Counted from the first letter of the stretch, positions 17,863-26,210 are shown. The stretch: DNA of 64,000 nucleotides from Saccharopolyspora_C sp040643635 (GCF_040643635.1 NZ_JBEYUS010000017.1:1-64000), one strand, 5' to 3'. Program-made: numbers and translations. Notes: generated by a model not told the origin, from the sequence alone.

Positions 17863-18576
17863 ATGAGCACTTCCGACCAGCAGGTCCAGCACCGGCGCAC
17901 GATCGTCAGCTACGTCCAGCGCGGCGAGCGGATGACCGTCGGCCAGCAGCGCGCGTGGGACCGGCACTGGCCTTCGATGGGCGACTCGGTGGACGCGCTG
18001 CCGCCCGGACCGCTGGACGCGGCGGCCTGGTTCGGCCGCGAGGCCCCGCTGGTGCTGGAGATCGGTTCCGGCATGGGCGAGAGCACCGCGCAGCTGGCCG
18101 CCGCCGCGCCCGAGGTCGACCACCTCGCGGTGGAGGTCTACAAGCCGGGTCTGGCACAGCTGCTGCTGCGCGCCGAACACCTGGAGCTGTCGAACCTGCG
18201 GCTGCTGCGCGGCGACGCGGTGGTGCTGCTGCGCGAGCACGTGCGGCCGGGCTCGCTGGCCGGGGTGCGGATCTTCTTCCCGGACCCGTGGCCGAAGAAG
18301 CGGCACCACAAGCGGCGGCTGGTGCAGCCGGAGACGATCGCGCTGATCGCCTCCCGGCTGGCCCCCGGCGGGTACGTGCACCTGGCGACCGACTGGGAGA
18401 ACTACGCCGAGCAGATGCTCGAGGTGTGCTCGGCGGAACCGGAGCTGCGCAACCGGTGCGCCGACGAGCCCGGCGGGTGGGCGCCGCGGCCCGAGTGGCG
18501 GCCGGTCACCAAGTTCGAGAGCCGCGCCCACGACGAGGGCCGCGAGATCCGCGACCTCCTCTTCGACCGGGTCTGA
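17863..18576 (+). CDS. trmB: tRNA (guanine-N7)-methyltransferase
   Basis: The 237-aa protein is a class I SAM-dependent methyltransferase with motif I LEIGSGMGEST (about residues 65-75) and the TrmB hallmark FFPDPWPKKRHHKRR near residue 140, followed by ATDWENYAEQM. It forms m7G46 in the variable loop of a subset of tRNAs. The N-terminal stretch HRRTIVSYVQRGERMT matches homologues and supports the ATG at 17863. A TACTCA hexamer at 17850-17855 lies 7 nt upstream, consistent with leaderless transcription. Confidence 0.96.
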   Translation: MSTSDQQVQHRRTIVSYVQRGERMTVGQQRAWDRHWPSMGDSVDALPPGPLDAAAWFGREAPLVLEIGSGMGESTAQLAAAAPEVDHLAVEVYKPGLAQLLLRAEHLELSNLRLLRGDAVVLLREHVRPGSLAGVRIFFPDPWPKKRHHKRRLVQPETIALIASRLAPGGYVHLATDWENYAEQMLEVCSAEPELRNRCADEPGGWAPRPEWRPVTKFESRAHDEGREIRDLLFDRV

Positions 18577-18595
18577 CCGGTCGGCGGGGCGGTCG

Positions 18596-18739
18596 TCAAG
18601 CCGGGTCGTTCGCCTTCGGGGTGAGCAGGGCGCGGCCGCGGTGTTCGACGACGTCGGGCAGCAGCGAGCTCACGGCCATCAGCAGCAGCACCGCCCCCGC
18701 GGCGATGGTGCCGAGCGCGGTGGCGGTGACGGTCAGCAT
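18596..18739 (-). CDS. 47-aa membrane protein, LLLM-x-VSS-x-LPD family
   Basis: This small gene starts at an ATG with GGAGG 8 nt upstream and encodes one transmembrane helix (about residues 3-27) ending in LLLMAVSSLLPDVVE, then a short basic tail. It is paralogous to the 68-aa protein at 6573-6779: both start with Met-Leu-Thr, share a Leu-Gly-Thr near residue 10 and the same motif at the cytoplasmic or external edge of the helix. It lies 111 bp downstream of the catalytically degenerate ABC-like gene on the same strand and may be cotranscribed with it. It is convergent with trmB. The family is not recognised. Confidence 0.75.
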   Translation of the reverse strand: MLTVTATALGTIAAGAVLLLMAVSSLLPDVVEHRGRALLTPKANDPA

Positions 18740-18850
18740 GGCGGTACCTCCGAGTCGGCGAGTGCCCCCAGCATCACCGCCCGCGGGGAGGGCCGGGATC
18801 GGCCGAAGGGTCGGCCCGCCTCCTACTTCCGGTCGGCACGCCGCGCCCGG

Positions 18851-19519
18851 TCAGGCCGCGACCGCGAGCTCCGGCGTGCGCGCGCCGAGCCGCAGCACCT
18901 GCTCGGCCCTGGCGAGCAGCGCGGGCTCCGCGGTCGCCAGCACCACCGCGATGCCGTGCGCGCGGGCCGCATCCAGCAGTTCCGCCGTGGTGGACGCGGT
19001 CAGCTCCGGGGAATCCGCGAAGATCACGTTCGGCCGGTGGGCCATCGCCCGCGCCACGGTCAGCCGCTCGATCTGAGCCGCGGAGAGCTGCCCGGGGAAG
19101 CGGTCCCGCACCCGCTCCAGGCCGAACTCGCGCAGCACCCCGTCCGCGCGGTGCACCGCGATCTCCCGCTCGGCCCCGGCCAGCATCTGCGGCAGCGCGC
19201 AGTTCTCCGCGGTGGTCAGCTCCGGGACCAGCATCCCGTCCGCGAACACGAACCCGAAGCGGCGCTGCCGCACCTCCCGCAGCTCGTGGTCGGCGAGCGC
19301 GTCGAGGCGCACCCCGTCGAACAGCACCGTCCCCGAGTCCGGGCGGCGCAATCCCGCGAGCACCTGCAGCAGCCACGTCTTCGGCTCCCGAGAAGGGCCG
19401 TCGAGCGCGGCGACCGTGCCGCCCGCCAGTGCGAAGTCCACGCCGAACAGCTGCGGGAACGTGGTCAGGCCCCGCGCCTCCAGCAACGCCGTCGAGGTGT
19501 GTTCCGGTGCAGCCGCCAC
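18851..19519 (-). CDS. Degenerate ABC-transporter ATPase-like protein
   Basis: The 222-aa protein aligns by eye with MacB/LolD-type ATPases along its whole length, yet every catalytic motif is altered. Walker A reads GPSREPKT (residues 41-48) with Pro in place of the final Gly. The Q-loop Gln is Ala 93. The signature is LSAAQ (145-149) instead of LSGGQ. After the Walker B Asp 169 the catalytic Glu is Ser 170, and the H-loop His is missing in LATAEP. The scaffold elements around these motifs are intact, so this is not a decayed pseudogene. ATP hydrolysis is unlikely; a regulatory or structural role is inferred. The GTG at 19519 follows AAGGAG. No permease is adjacent; it is divergent from a histidine kinase and upstream of a 47-aa membrane protein. 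Confidence 0.82.
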   Translation of the reverse strand: MAAAPEHTSTALLEARGLTTFPQLFGVDFALAGGTVAALDGPSREPKTWLLQVLAGLRRPDSGTVLFDGVRLDALADHELREVRQRRFGFVFADGMLVPELTTAENCALPQMLAGAEREIAVHRADGVLREFGLERVRDRFPGQLSAAQIERLTVARAMAHRPNVIFADSPELTASTTAELLDAARAHGIAVVLATAEPALLARAEQVLRLGARTPELAVAA

Positions 19520-19699
19520 CGCGATCTCCTTCCGCCCGCCGGTGCGCGACCGGCCGCCACTGCGCTTCCGGGGAACACGTTCTCGTGCGGCGGTGGTGCG
19601 GCGCGTCGGTCGGCCGGACACCGTTCGATGTCCGATCGGGCGATGTTTCGGACCATTCGGCCGGGCCGTCGCGCGCGGACCGGGGATTAGGGTCGCGTC

Positions 19700-21421
19700 G
19701 TGAGTTCCAGCCCGACGCCCGAGATGTCGGCGCAGCGACTCGGTCGTCTCGTGCGGGCGCCGTGGTTCCTCGCCGCGCTGATGACCTTGCTGTGCTGCGC
19801 GGATGTCGTGCTGCTCGTGAAACGCGGGGGGACCGGCCCGGTCGCCGCTCCCGGTGCCGCGCTGCTCGCGCTGCTGGCGGTGCGGGGGCGCCGCCACCCG
19901 GTGGTGTGCTCGGCCGCCGCGGCGGCCGTGCTGCTGCTGTCCAGCGCGATGATCCGGATCGCCGGGGCCGAGCCGCACTCGGCGGGGCTGGGCACGATCC
20001 TGCCCACCGAGAACGTGGCGGGGATGCTGCTGGTGCTGTTCGCGCACCGGCGGTTGTCACCGTTGAAGGCGTTGCCGGTCACGGCGGGGCTGGTGCTCGC
20101 CTGCTTCGGGGCGATGTACCTGCGCGGCGTGCAGGATTCGCCGGGGCAGATCGTCGCGCTCGGGGTGCTCCAGCTGCTGCTGGCGGTGGGCACCGGGACG
20201 TACCTGCGCGGCTGGCAGCTCAGCGCCGCCTCGACGCCGCTGCGGGAGCTGTTCCGCCGCCAGTGGCCGATGATCGCCGGGCTGTCGGTGCTGCTGTTCG
20301 TGGACGCCGGGTCCACGTTCGACGGGTCGGTGTCGGGCCTGGTGGTGCTGTTGGGCTCGCTGGTGCTCGCCGCGCTCGCGGTGATCGCACCGTTGCGGCC
20401 GGTGGAGGTCGCGCTGCTGGCCGCGACCGCGACGCTGTGCGCGGGGGTGGCGGCTCGGCTCATCGGACAGGAGTCGCCGTACAACGGGCTGCTGGAAGTG
20501 GTGCCGGTCTCGTCGGTCGCGGCCGGGATGCTGGTGCTGGCCTACCTGGTGCGGTATGCGAGCAGTCGGCGGGCACTGCTCGCCGGTGCGGCGTTGACCG
20601 GTGCGGCGCTGGTCGCGGCGATCCTCATCCCCGGTGGCCCGTTCGCCGGCAGCGGGGGCGGGGCGCTGCAGGCGCTGATGCTGGGCGGTCTGCTGCTGGC
20701 GCTCGCCGTCGGCTCCGGGCTGTACTTCCGGGCCAGGGACGGGGAGCGGAGCCGCACGGTGAACACCGCGGTGGAGCAGGCGCAGCAGGCCGAACGGCTC
20801 GCGCTGGCCCGGGAGCTGCACGACGTCGTCGCCCACCACGTCACCGGCATCGTGGTGCAGGCGCAGGCCGCGCAGCTGGTGGCCGCGCAGAAACCGGAGG
20901 CGGCGGTGGAGGCGATGGAGCGCATCGCGGGCAGCGGCACCGAAGCGCTGGTGGCGATGCGCAGGCTGGTGGCGAGCATGCGCGGCGCGGAACCCGCCGG
21001 TACCAGCGGCGCCACCGAGCAGGCCACCACCGACCTCGCCGCCGACCTCACCGCGCTCGCCGAGGGCGCGGGCCCGAAGGTGTCGCTGCGGCTCGAACTG
21101 GACCGGGAGGTCCCGCAGGAGGTCGCCCGCTCCGCGCTGCGCCTGGTGCAGGAATCGGTGACGAACGCGGGCAAGCACGCGCCGGACGCCACCGCGATCC
21201 GCGTGGTGGTGCGCTCCCCGCAGGAGCACCTGCACATCCGCGTCACCGACGACGGTTCCGGCCAGCGCGCCGCACCGGCCGGCGGCTCCGGAGGATACGG
21301 TCTCGTCGGCATGCGCGAGCGGATCGAGCTGCTCGGCGGCCGCTTCAGCGCAGGACCGGTGCCGGACGCCGGTTGGCGGGTCGAGGCATGGCTCCCGCTG
21401 GCCGAGCGCGAGGCCGGGTGA
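19700..21421 (+). CDS. Two-component sensor histidine kinase, NarL type
   Basis: The 573-aa protein has an unusually long membrane region of roughly ten to twelve helices (about residues 20-345) before the HisKA_3 motif ARELHDVVAHHVTG (His 374) and a C-terminal HATPase domain with LVQESVTNAGKHA and GGYGLVGMRERIELLGG. The large membrane part probably senses an envelope signal. The GTG at 19700 has TAGGGT at 19688-19693, so the transcript is probably leaderless, and it diverges from the ABC-like gene at 19519. The response regulator follows 31 bp after its stop. Confidence 0.93.
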   Translation: MSSSPTPEMSAQRLGRLVRAPWFLAALMTLLCCADVVLLVKRGGTGPVAAPGAALLALLAVRGRRHPVVCSAAAAAVLLLSSAMIRIAGAEPHSAGLGTILPTENVAGMLLVLFAHRRLSPLKALPVTAGLVLACFGAMYLRGVQDSPGQIVALGVLQLLLAVGTGTYLRGWQLSAASTPLRELFRRQWPMIAGLSVLLFVDAGSTFDGSVSGLVVLLGSLVLAALAVIAPLRPVEVALLAATATLCAGVAARLIGQESPYNGLLEVVPVSSVAAGMLVLAYLVRYASSRRALLAGAALTGAALVAAILIPGGPFAGSGGGALQALMLGGLLLALAVGSGLYFRARDGERSRTVNTAVEQAQQAERLALARELHDVVAHHVTGIVVQAQAAQLVAAQKPEAAVEAMERIAGSGTEALVAMRRLVASMRGAEPAGTSGATEQATTDLAADLTALAEGAGPKVSLRLELDREVPQEVARSALRLVQESVTNAGKHAPDATAIRVVVRSPQEHLHIRVTDDGSGQRAAPAGGSGGYGLVGMRERIELLGGRFSAGPVPDAGWRVEAWLPLAEREAG

Positions 21422-21452
21422 GCGCGCGGTGCACGACGAGGAGGGGAAACCG

Positions 21453-22112
21453 ATGATCCGGGTGCTGATCGCGGACGACCAGGAGATGGTGCGGGCCGGC
21501 TTTCGGATGATCCTGGAGTCGCAGGACGGCATCGAGGTCGTCGCCGACGTCGCCAACGGGCTGGACGCGGTGAACAAGGCCCGGGAGCTGCGGCCGGACG
21601 TCTGCCTGATGGACATCCGGATGCCCGGGCTGGACGGCCTGGAGGCCACCAAGCAGCTCGCGGGCCCGGACGTCACCGACCCGATCAAGGTGGTCGTGGT
21701 GACCACCTTCGACCTGGACGAGTACGTGGCTTCGGCGCTGGCGAACGGCGCGAGCGGCTTCCTGCTCAAGGACGCGGGCCCGGCGCTGCTGATCGAGGCG
21801 ATCAACGCCGCCTCGCGCGGGGACGCCCTGGTGTCGCCGCAGATCACGGTGCGGCTGCTGAAGCACTTCGCGAAACCGCCGGAGCGGCCGCGGCGCGGCG
21901 TGCAACCGCTGCGCGAGGAGCTGACCGAGCGGGAGCTGGACGTGGTGCGGGCGACCGCGCGCGGCCTGACGAACGTGGAGATCGGCGGCGAGCTGTTCAT
22001 GTCGCTGTCCACGGTGAAGACGCACCTGGCGGCGGCGCAGACGAAGATCGGCGCCCGGAACCGGGTGGAGACGGCGTCCTGGGCGTGGCGAACCGGCCTG
22101 ATGGACGACTGA
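21453..22112 (+). CDS. Response regulator, NarL/FixJ family
   Basis: The 219-aa protein has a receiver domain with Asp 54 in CLMDIRMP and Lys in FLLKDAG, then a LuxR-type HTH (LTERELDVVRATARGLTN, STVKTHLAAAQTKIG). The ATG at 21453 has GAGGAGGGG 8 nt upstream; an upstream GTG at 21429 lacks support. It is cotranscribed with the kinase at 19700, which is its evident partner. A 17-bp perfect hairpin immediately follows. Confidence 0.94.
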   Translation: MIRVLIADDQEMVRAGFRMILESQDGIEVVADVANGLDAVNKARELRPDVCLMDIRMPGLDGLEATKQLAGPDVTDPIKVVVVTTFDLDEYVASALANGASGFLLKDAGPALLIEAINAASRGDALVSPQITVRLLKHFAKPPERPRRGVQPLREELTERELDVVRATARGLTNVEIGGELFMSLSTVKTHLAAAQTKIGARNRVETASWAWRTGLMDD

Positions 22113-22114
22113 CC

Positions 22115-22155
22115 TCCCACCGCACCGTCCATCCACAGTGGACGGTGCGGTGGGA
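22115..22155 (+). terminator. 17-bp stem terminator after kinase/regulator operon
   Basis: Arms at 22115-22131 and 22139-22155 pair perfectly around a 7-nt loop, starting 3 bp after the regulator's stop codon. No T tract is present, as is common in this genome. Confidence 0.8.
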
Positions 22156-22201
22156 TGCCACCGCCGTTCCGGACGGCGCACCGCTGCGGCAGAATGCGCC
22201 C

Positions 22202-23533
22202 ATGCCGACCGCCCTGCGCCTGCACGCCCCGATCGCCGTTCCCTGCGATGCCGACTGCTCGGTGATCCGCGACGCCGTCGTGGACGTCGACGAGCACGGC
22301 CGCATCGGCTACTGCGGCCCGCGCGAGGGGGCGCCGCCGCGCGCGCAGGACACCGTGGTGCGCGAGTGCGGCGGAATCCTGCTGCCCGGCCTCATCAACG
22401 CGCACGCGCACAGCCCGATGACGTTGCTGCGCGGCATGGGCGGCGACCTGCCGCTGCTGCGCTGGCTGCGCGAGGTGATCTGGCCCGCGGAGGCGCGGCT
22501 GCGGCCCGCGGACATCCGCGCGGGCATGGAGCTCGGCTCGGTGGAGATGCTCCGCGCCGGGGTGACCACCAGCGCCGAGATGTACTTCTCCGGTGAAGCC
22601 GTGGCCGAGGCGGTGCTGGCCGTCGGTTCCCGGGTGGTGCTCGGCCCGGCCGTGATCTCCGCGCCCGGGCTGGAGGGCATGGGTTCCTGGCGGGGCATGA
22701 TCGACGACATCGACCGCTGGATCGACGCGGACGGCCTGCGGTTCGGGCCCGCCGACCGGATCGAGCTCGGCTACGGCGCGCACTCCGCCTACACGCTGCC
22801 GCCGGAAGCGCTGCGCGCCATCGGTGAATCCGCGCAGCAGCGCGGTGCGCTGGTGCAGACGCACGTCGCCGAAGCCGCTGACGAGGACCGGGAGCAGCGG
22901 GAGCGCTACGGCTCGGTGCCCGCGCTGCTGGATTCGCTGGGGGTGCTGGACGGCCGGGTGCTGGCCGCGCACTGCGTGCACCTGTCCGATGCGGACATCA
23001 AGCTGTTCGCCGACCGCGGGACCGGCATCGCGCACTGCCCCGGCTCGAACGCGAAGCTCGCCTCCGGCACCGCGCGACTGGTCGACCTGCTCGCCGCGGG
23101 CATCCCGGTCGGCCTGGGCACCGACGGCCCGTCCAGCAACGACGACCTGGACCTGTGGCAGGAGGTGCAGCTCTCGGTGATGCTGGCCCGGCTGTCCACG
23201 GGGGACGCGATGGCGCTGACCGCACCGGGCGCGCTGCTCGCCGCGACCAGGGGCGGGGCGGCGGCGCTGCACCGCGACGACCTCGGCGCGCTGGAACCGG
23301 GGCGCTGGGCGGACGTCGTGCACCTGGACGTGGACGACCCGGCGTTCGCGACCGGCATCGACACCCCCGACGAGCAGCTGCTGTCGAACCTGGTGTGGGC
23401 GGCCGGTTCCCGCTGCGTGCGCGACGTCTGGGTGGCGGGCGAAGAGGTGCTGCGCGACCGGGAGCCGACGCGCGTGGACCGGCGGGCCGTGCAGGCCACC
23501 GCCCGCACCGCCGCGCAACGCGTGCGCGGCTGA
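22202..23533 (+). CDS. Amidohydrolase, MTA/SAH deaminase-like (AtzA/TrzN subgroup)
   Basis: The 443-aa protein has the metal ligands His 68 and His 70 in LPGLINAHAHSPMTLLRGM, a third His in LVQTHVAEAADE, HCVHLSD with the next His, and the metal-binding Asp in GLGTDGPSSNDDLDL. This is the pattern of the mononuclear-metal deaminase/chlorohydrolase subgroup, which acts on S-adenosylhomocysteine, methylthioadenosine, 8-oxoguanine or related aminopurines. Ring hydrolysis domains flank the barrel at both ends. The ATG at 22202 is preceded by AGAAT at leaderless spacing. The exact substrate is not predictable from the motifs seen. Confidence 0.88.
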   Translation: MPTALRLHAPIAVPCDADCSVIRDAVVDVDEHGRIGYCGPREGAPPRAQDTVVRECGGILLPGLINAHAHSPMTLLRGMGGDLPLLRWLREVIWPAEARLRPADIRAGMELGSVEMLRAGVTTSAEMYFSGEAVAEAVLAVGSRVVLGPAVISAPGLEGMGSWRGMIDDIDRWIDADGLRFGPADRIELGYGAHSAYTLPPEALRAIGESAQQRGALVQTHVAEAADEDREQRERYGSVPALLDSLGVLDGRVLAAHCVHLSDADIKLFADRGTGIAHCPGSNAKLASGTARLVDLLAAGIPVGLGTDGPSSNDDLDLWQEVQLSVMLARLSTGDAMALTAPGALLAATRGGAAALHRDDLGALEPGRWADVVHLDVDDPAFATGIDTPDEQLLSNLVWAAGSRCVRDVWVAGEEVLRDREPTRVDRRAVQATARTAAQRVRG

Positions 23534-23860
23534 ACAGCACCGCGCGCGACGAACAGCACCGCTGTTGCGGCGGGTGCGGGCTGCGAAGGGCCGCCTCGCA
23601 GCGCGGCGCCGCTGCACAGCACCCCGCGCGACGGCCGTGCAGCGGATGCCGCTGACGCGCACCGCTGCGCGGCGGGTGCGCCGCTGGAAATCGCACCGCC
23701 GTGCGGCGGGTGTCCGGCTGAACAGCACCGTTCGCGGCGGCCGCGCGGCTACCGCACCGTGCGCGTGGCTGAATCGCAACGCCCGCGCGGCGGAGGCACC
23801 GCTGGACAGCGCCGAACAGCCCCGCCGTGCGGCCGAACCGCGGTGCGGTGCCGCGTCCGG
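23534..23860. repeat. Degenerate tandem repeat of about 33 bp
   Basis: Eight to ten imperfect units share a pattern of roughly AACAGCACCG followed by GCGGCGGGTG and a closing CCGCTGG. The array begins at the stop codon of the amidohydrolase gene. It leaves open frames on both strands, but their translations are low-complexity Arg/Ala and no ribosome binding site is present. Some units are truncated. The rest of the gap to 23966 holds only the ribosome binding site of the next gene. Confidence 0.65.
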
Positions 23861-23966
23861 CGGGTTCCCGGGAACCTTCCGCGCCGCCGGACCGACTCCT
23901 CCAACAGCAGTCCCGCGCCGGTGGTCCCGCCGCCGCGCGTCCTGAGCACGAGGTGAGGAGCCCGGC

Positions 23967-24557
23967 ATGACCAAGCACATCGGCATCCTGCTGTTCCCGG
24001 ACGTGGAAGAGCTCGACGCGCTCGGGCCGTGGGAAGTGCTGTCGTTCTGGACGCGGACGTTCCCCGGGGACGGCTACGCCGTCAGCACGTTCTCCCGCGA
24101 CGGCGGCGAGATCGCCTGCGCGAAGGGTCTGACCGTCCGATCAGGACACTCGTTCGCGGACGTGCCGGAGCTGGACGTGCTGCTGCACCCCGGCGGCCAG
24201 GGCACCCGCCCGATGCTGCGCGACGAGGCGCACCTCGCGTGGGTGCGCGAGCAGCGCGCCGCGGTGCCGCTGCTGACCAGCGTGTGCACCGGTTCGCTGG
24301 TGTTCGCCGCGGCGGGCCTGCTGGCGGGGCGCCCGGCGACGACGCACTGGCGCTCGCTGGACCTGCTGGCCGAGCTGGAGCCGACCGCCGAGGTGCGCCC
24401 GGACGACCGCTTCGTCGACGACGGCGACCTGATCACCTCGGCGGGGATCTCGGCGGGCATCGACATGGCGCTGCACCTGGTGTCCCGGCTCGCCGGGGTG
24501 GAGCGGGCCCGCGAGGTGCGCCGCGGCATCCAGTACGACCCGCAGCCGCCGATCTGA
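23967..24557 (+). CDS. DJ-1/PfpI family protein
   Basis: The 196-aa protein has a class I glutamine amidotransferase-like fold with the nucleophile-elbow Cys in LLTSVCTGSLVFAAAGLL (about residue 111), a HPGGQGTRP loop and a PATTHWRS segment. This arrangement is like isonitrile hydratase and AraC-associated DJ-1 domains, but no HTH is attached. The N-terminal IGILLFPDVEELDALGPWEVL is typical. The enzymatic activity is not certain; covalent chemistry at the Cys is likely. The ATG at 23967 has GTGAGGAG upstream. Confidence 0.87.
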   Translation: MTKHIGILLFPDVEELDALGPWEVLSFWTRTFPGDGYAVSTFSRDGGEIACAKGLTVRSGHSFADVPELDVLLHPGGQGTRPMLRDEAHLAWVREQRAAVPLLTSVCTGSLVFAAAGLLAGRPATTHWRSLDLLAELEPTAEVRPDDRFVDDGDLITSAGISAGIDMALHLVSRLAGVERAREVRRGIQYDPQPPI

Positions 24558-24601
24558 TCGGAGCTGCGCGCGGGGCGGCCGGCGTCGGCGATGATGGCGG
24601 C

Positions 24602-25168
24602 ATGATCGACACGACGCGCACCTTGGCCCTGATCGGCTCGGCCGCGGGCGGGGTGGAGCACATCCGCGCCGAGCTGGTCGAACCCGCGCTGTCCCGCGGC
24701 TGGCGGGTCGCGGTGACGCTCACCCCGACCGCGGGCGCGTGGCTCGCGGCTTCCGGGGAACTGGACCGGATCGCGGAGCTCACCGGCCTGCCGTGCCGGG
24801 TGGCGTCCCGGCTGCCGTCCGAACCGAGCCCGCACCCGCCGATCGACTGCTTCCTGGTGTGCCCGGCGACGGCGAACACGGTCAGCAAGCTCGCGCTCGG
24901 CCTCGGCGACAGCCAGGCGCTGACCACCGCGGTCGAGGCGGTCGGCGCGGGCACGGCGCCGGTCGTCGTGTTCCCCACGGTGAACGCCGCGCACCACCGC
25001 CATCCCGCGTGGAAGTGGCACACCTCGGCGCTGCAGGACGCGGGCGTGCACCTGCTCACCGGCGAGCGGTGGTGGGCGGCGCACGAACCGCGCAGCGGAC
25101 TCGGGCAGCAGGTCCCGTGGCAGCGCGTCCTCGACGAACTCGACCGCCTCGTCCCGCCCCGGTCCTGA
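24602..25168 (+). CDS. Flavoprotein, PpcDC/Dfp-like
   Basis: The 188-aa protein begins LALIGSAAGGVEHIRAELVEPAL and contains CFLVCPATANTVSKLALGLGDSQALTTAVEA. The latter corresponds to the flavin-binding PASANT-like region of phosphopantothenoylcysteine decarboxylase-type flavoproteins, followed by PVVVFPTVN. It probably binds FMN; the catalytic substrate is unknown and a pantothenate role is unlikely because it lacks the synthetase half. It follows the DJ-1-like gene by 44 bp and may be cotranscribed. Confidence 0.8.
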   Translation: MIDTTRTLALIGSAAGGVEHIRAELVEPALSRGWRVAVTLTPTAGAWLAASGELDRIAELTGLPCRVASRLPSEPSPHPPIDCFLVCPATANTVSKLALGLGDSQALTTAVEAVGAGTAPVVVFPTVNAAHHRHPAWKWHTSALQDAGVHLLTGERWWAAHEPRSGLGQQVPWQRVLDELDRLVPPRS

Positions 25169-25212
25169 CGCGGTGGCGGCCGTTCCCGATCCGCTGATCG
25201 GGGGAGCGCGCG

Positions 25213-25259
25213 ACGAAGGCCCAGCTCCGATGTGGACATCGGATGAACCGGGCCTTCGT
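25213..25259. terminator. Bidirectional terminator between convergent genes
   Basis: Outer arms ACGAAGGCCC (25213-25222) and GGGCCTTCGT (25250-25259) pair perfectly and enclose a second 7-bp stem (25226-25232 with 25237-25243). The structure sits between the flavoprotein gene and the convergent alpha/beta hydrolase gene. Confidence 0.75.
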
Positions 25260-25366
25260 GGCGGAGATCGGATGCCGGGCATCGAAGCCGCGCAGCCGGG
25301 TGCCGAGCAGGGGACCCGGGCACGGCGCGCGCCGCCGCCGTTCGTCCCGCCCGGGGCGCTGCCGGA

Positions 25367-26143
25367 CTAGGTCTGCGCGGGGTCCGGCAGCTCTGCCCAG
25401 AACTTCGTCAGAGCCTCGGCGACCGGCGCCGGCGTCTCCTCGGGCCACCAGTGGCCCACGCCCTCTAGGTGCGCCGGCCGCGCACCTGCTCGCTGCGCCG
25501 CCCACTCGTGCTGCACCAGCGTTCCGCTGGCCCGCTCGAAGTCGTCGACGGCGAGGAGAGCGAGGCCCGGGCGTGCTGCGGCGCTCGGCAGCAGCCGTCC
25601 TGCTTCGGACATCGCGGGCTGTCGTGCCGACCGCAACAGCTTGAGGACGGAGCGGCCCATCTCGGGATCCATGCCCGCCGCGACCCGCTCCGCCATGCGG
25701 CCGGTCATGCCGAGGGCCGACGCCACCGCGAGGCGCTGCTCCAGGTCACCTCCCCACAACTCCTGCACCGAGGCCTCCCCCGGCCCCTCCTGCTGCCACA
25801 CCTGCGCCCGCGGGTGCCAGTCGTAGTCGGGCGCGAACACGCCGAGCGCGTCGGAGGCCCAGCTGCGGATCAGATCCGGACGGCTCATCGCCAGCGCGGC
25901 GACGTGGATGCCGCCCCAGTCGTGACCCACCAGGTCGACCGGGGCGCGGAACAGCTCCAGCTGGGACGCCAGCCAGTCCCGGTAGGCCGTCATCGACGAG
26001 TCGAAGCCGGGGGGTGCGGGGACGCCGAACCCGGGCGGGGACACGACCACCGCGTCGGGCCGTTCGAGCTCCCCGATGAGCGGTCCCCAGATGGTCGCCG
26101 TCTCGGGGTTGCCGTGGACGAGGACGAGTGGTGTGCGCGGCAC
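25367..26143 (-). CDS. Alpha/beta-fold hydrolase
   Basis: The 258-aa protein starts directly with the first beta strand PLVLVHGNPETATIWGP, has the HGN oxyanion loop, and a nucleophile elbow GHDWGG in which Asp replaces Ser. That is the arrangement of epoxide hydrolases and haloalkane dehalogenases. The catalytic His is likely in LEGVGHWWPEE near the C terminus. The GTG at 26143 has GAGAGGTGG upstream. It is divergent from the TetR gene at 26235, so it is probably repressed by that protein. The substrate is unknown. Confidence 0.85.
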   Translation of the reverse strand: MPRTPLVLVHGNPETATIWGPLIGELERPDAVVVSPPGFGVPAPPGFDSSMTAYRDWLASQLELFRAPVDLVGHDWGGIHVAALAMSRPDLIRSWASDALGVFAPDYDWHPRAQVWQQEGPGEASVQELWGGDLEQRLAVASALGMTGRMAERVAAGMDPEMGRSVLKLLRSARQPAMSEAGRLLPSAAARPGLALLAVDDFERASGTLVQHEWAAQRAGARPAHLEGVGHWWPEETPAPVAEALTKFWAELPDPAQT

Positions 26144-26161
26144 GAAGCCACCTCTCACATA

Positions 26162-26210
26162 CTTGTTGGTCGACACGGATGAACGTATCACAAGCTTGTT
26201 GAGCGACACG
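26162..26210. promoter_or_regulatory. Probable TetR operator in divergent promoter region
   Basis: Two copies of CTTGTTG followed by CGACACG (26162-26177 and 26195-26210) lie 33 bp apart, about three helical turns. The second copy overlaps the perfect palindrome ACAAGCTTGT (26190-26199). A promoter for the TetR gene reads TTGAGC, 17 bp, TAGACT (26222-26227), placing the second repeat on the -35 element. Autoregulation and control of the divergent hydrolase are inferred. Confidence 0.55.

Noticed and set aside
23565..23945. Small Arg/Ala-rich protein gene in the 33-bp repeat array
   Set aside because: No ribosome binding site, translations in several frames are equally low-complexity, and the DNA is a degenerate tandem repeat.
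20057..23986. Very long minus-strand open frame of about 1300 codons
   Set aside because: It runs antisense to the kinase, regulator and amidohydrolase genes, whose motifs are clear. The translation is compositionally biased with no domain.
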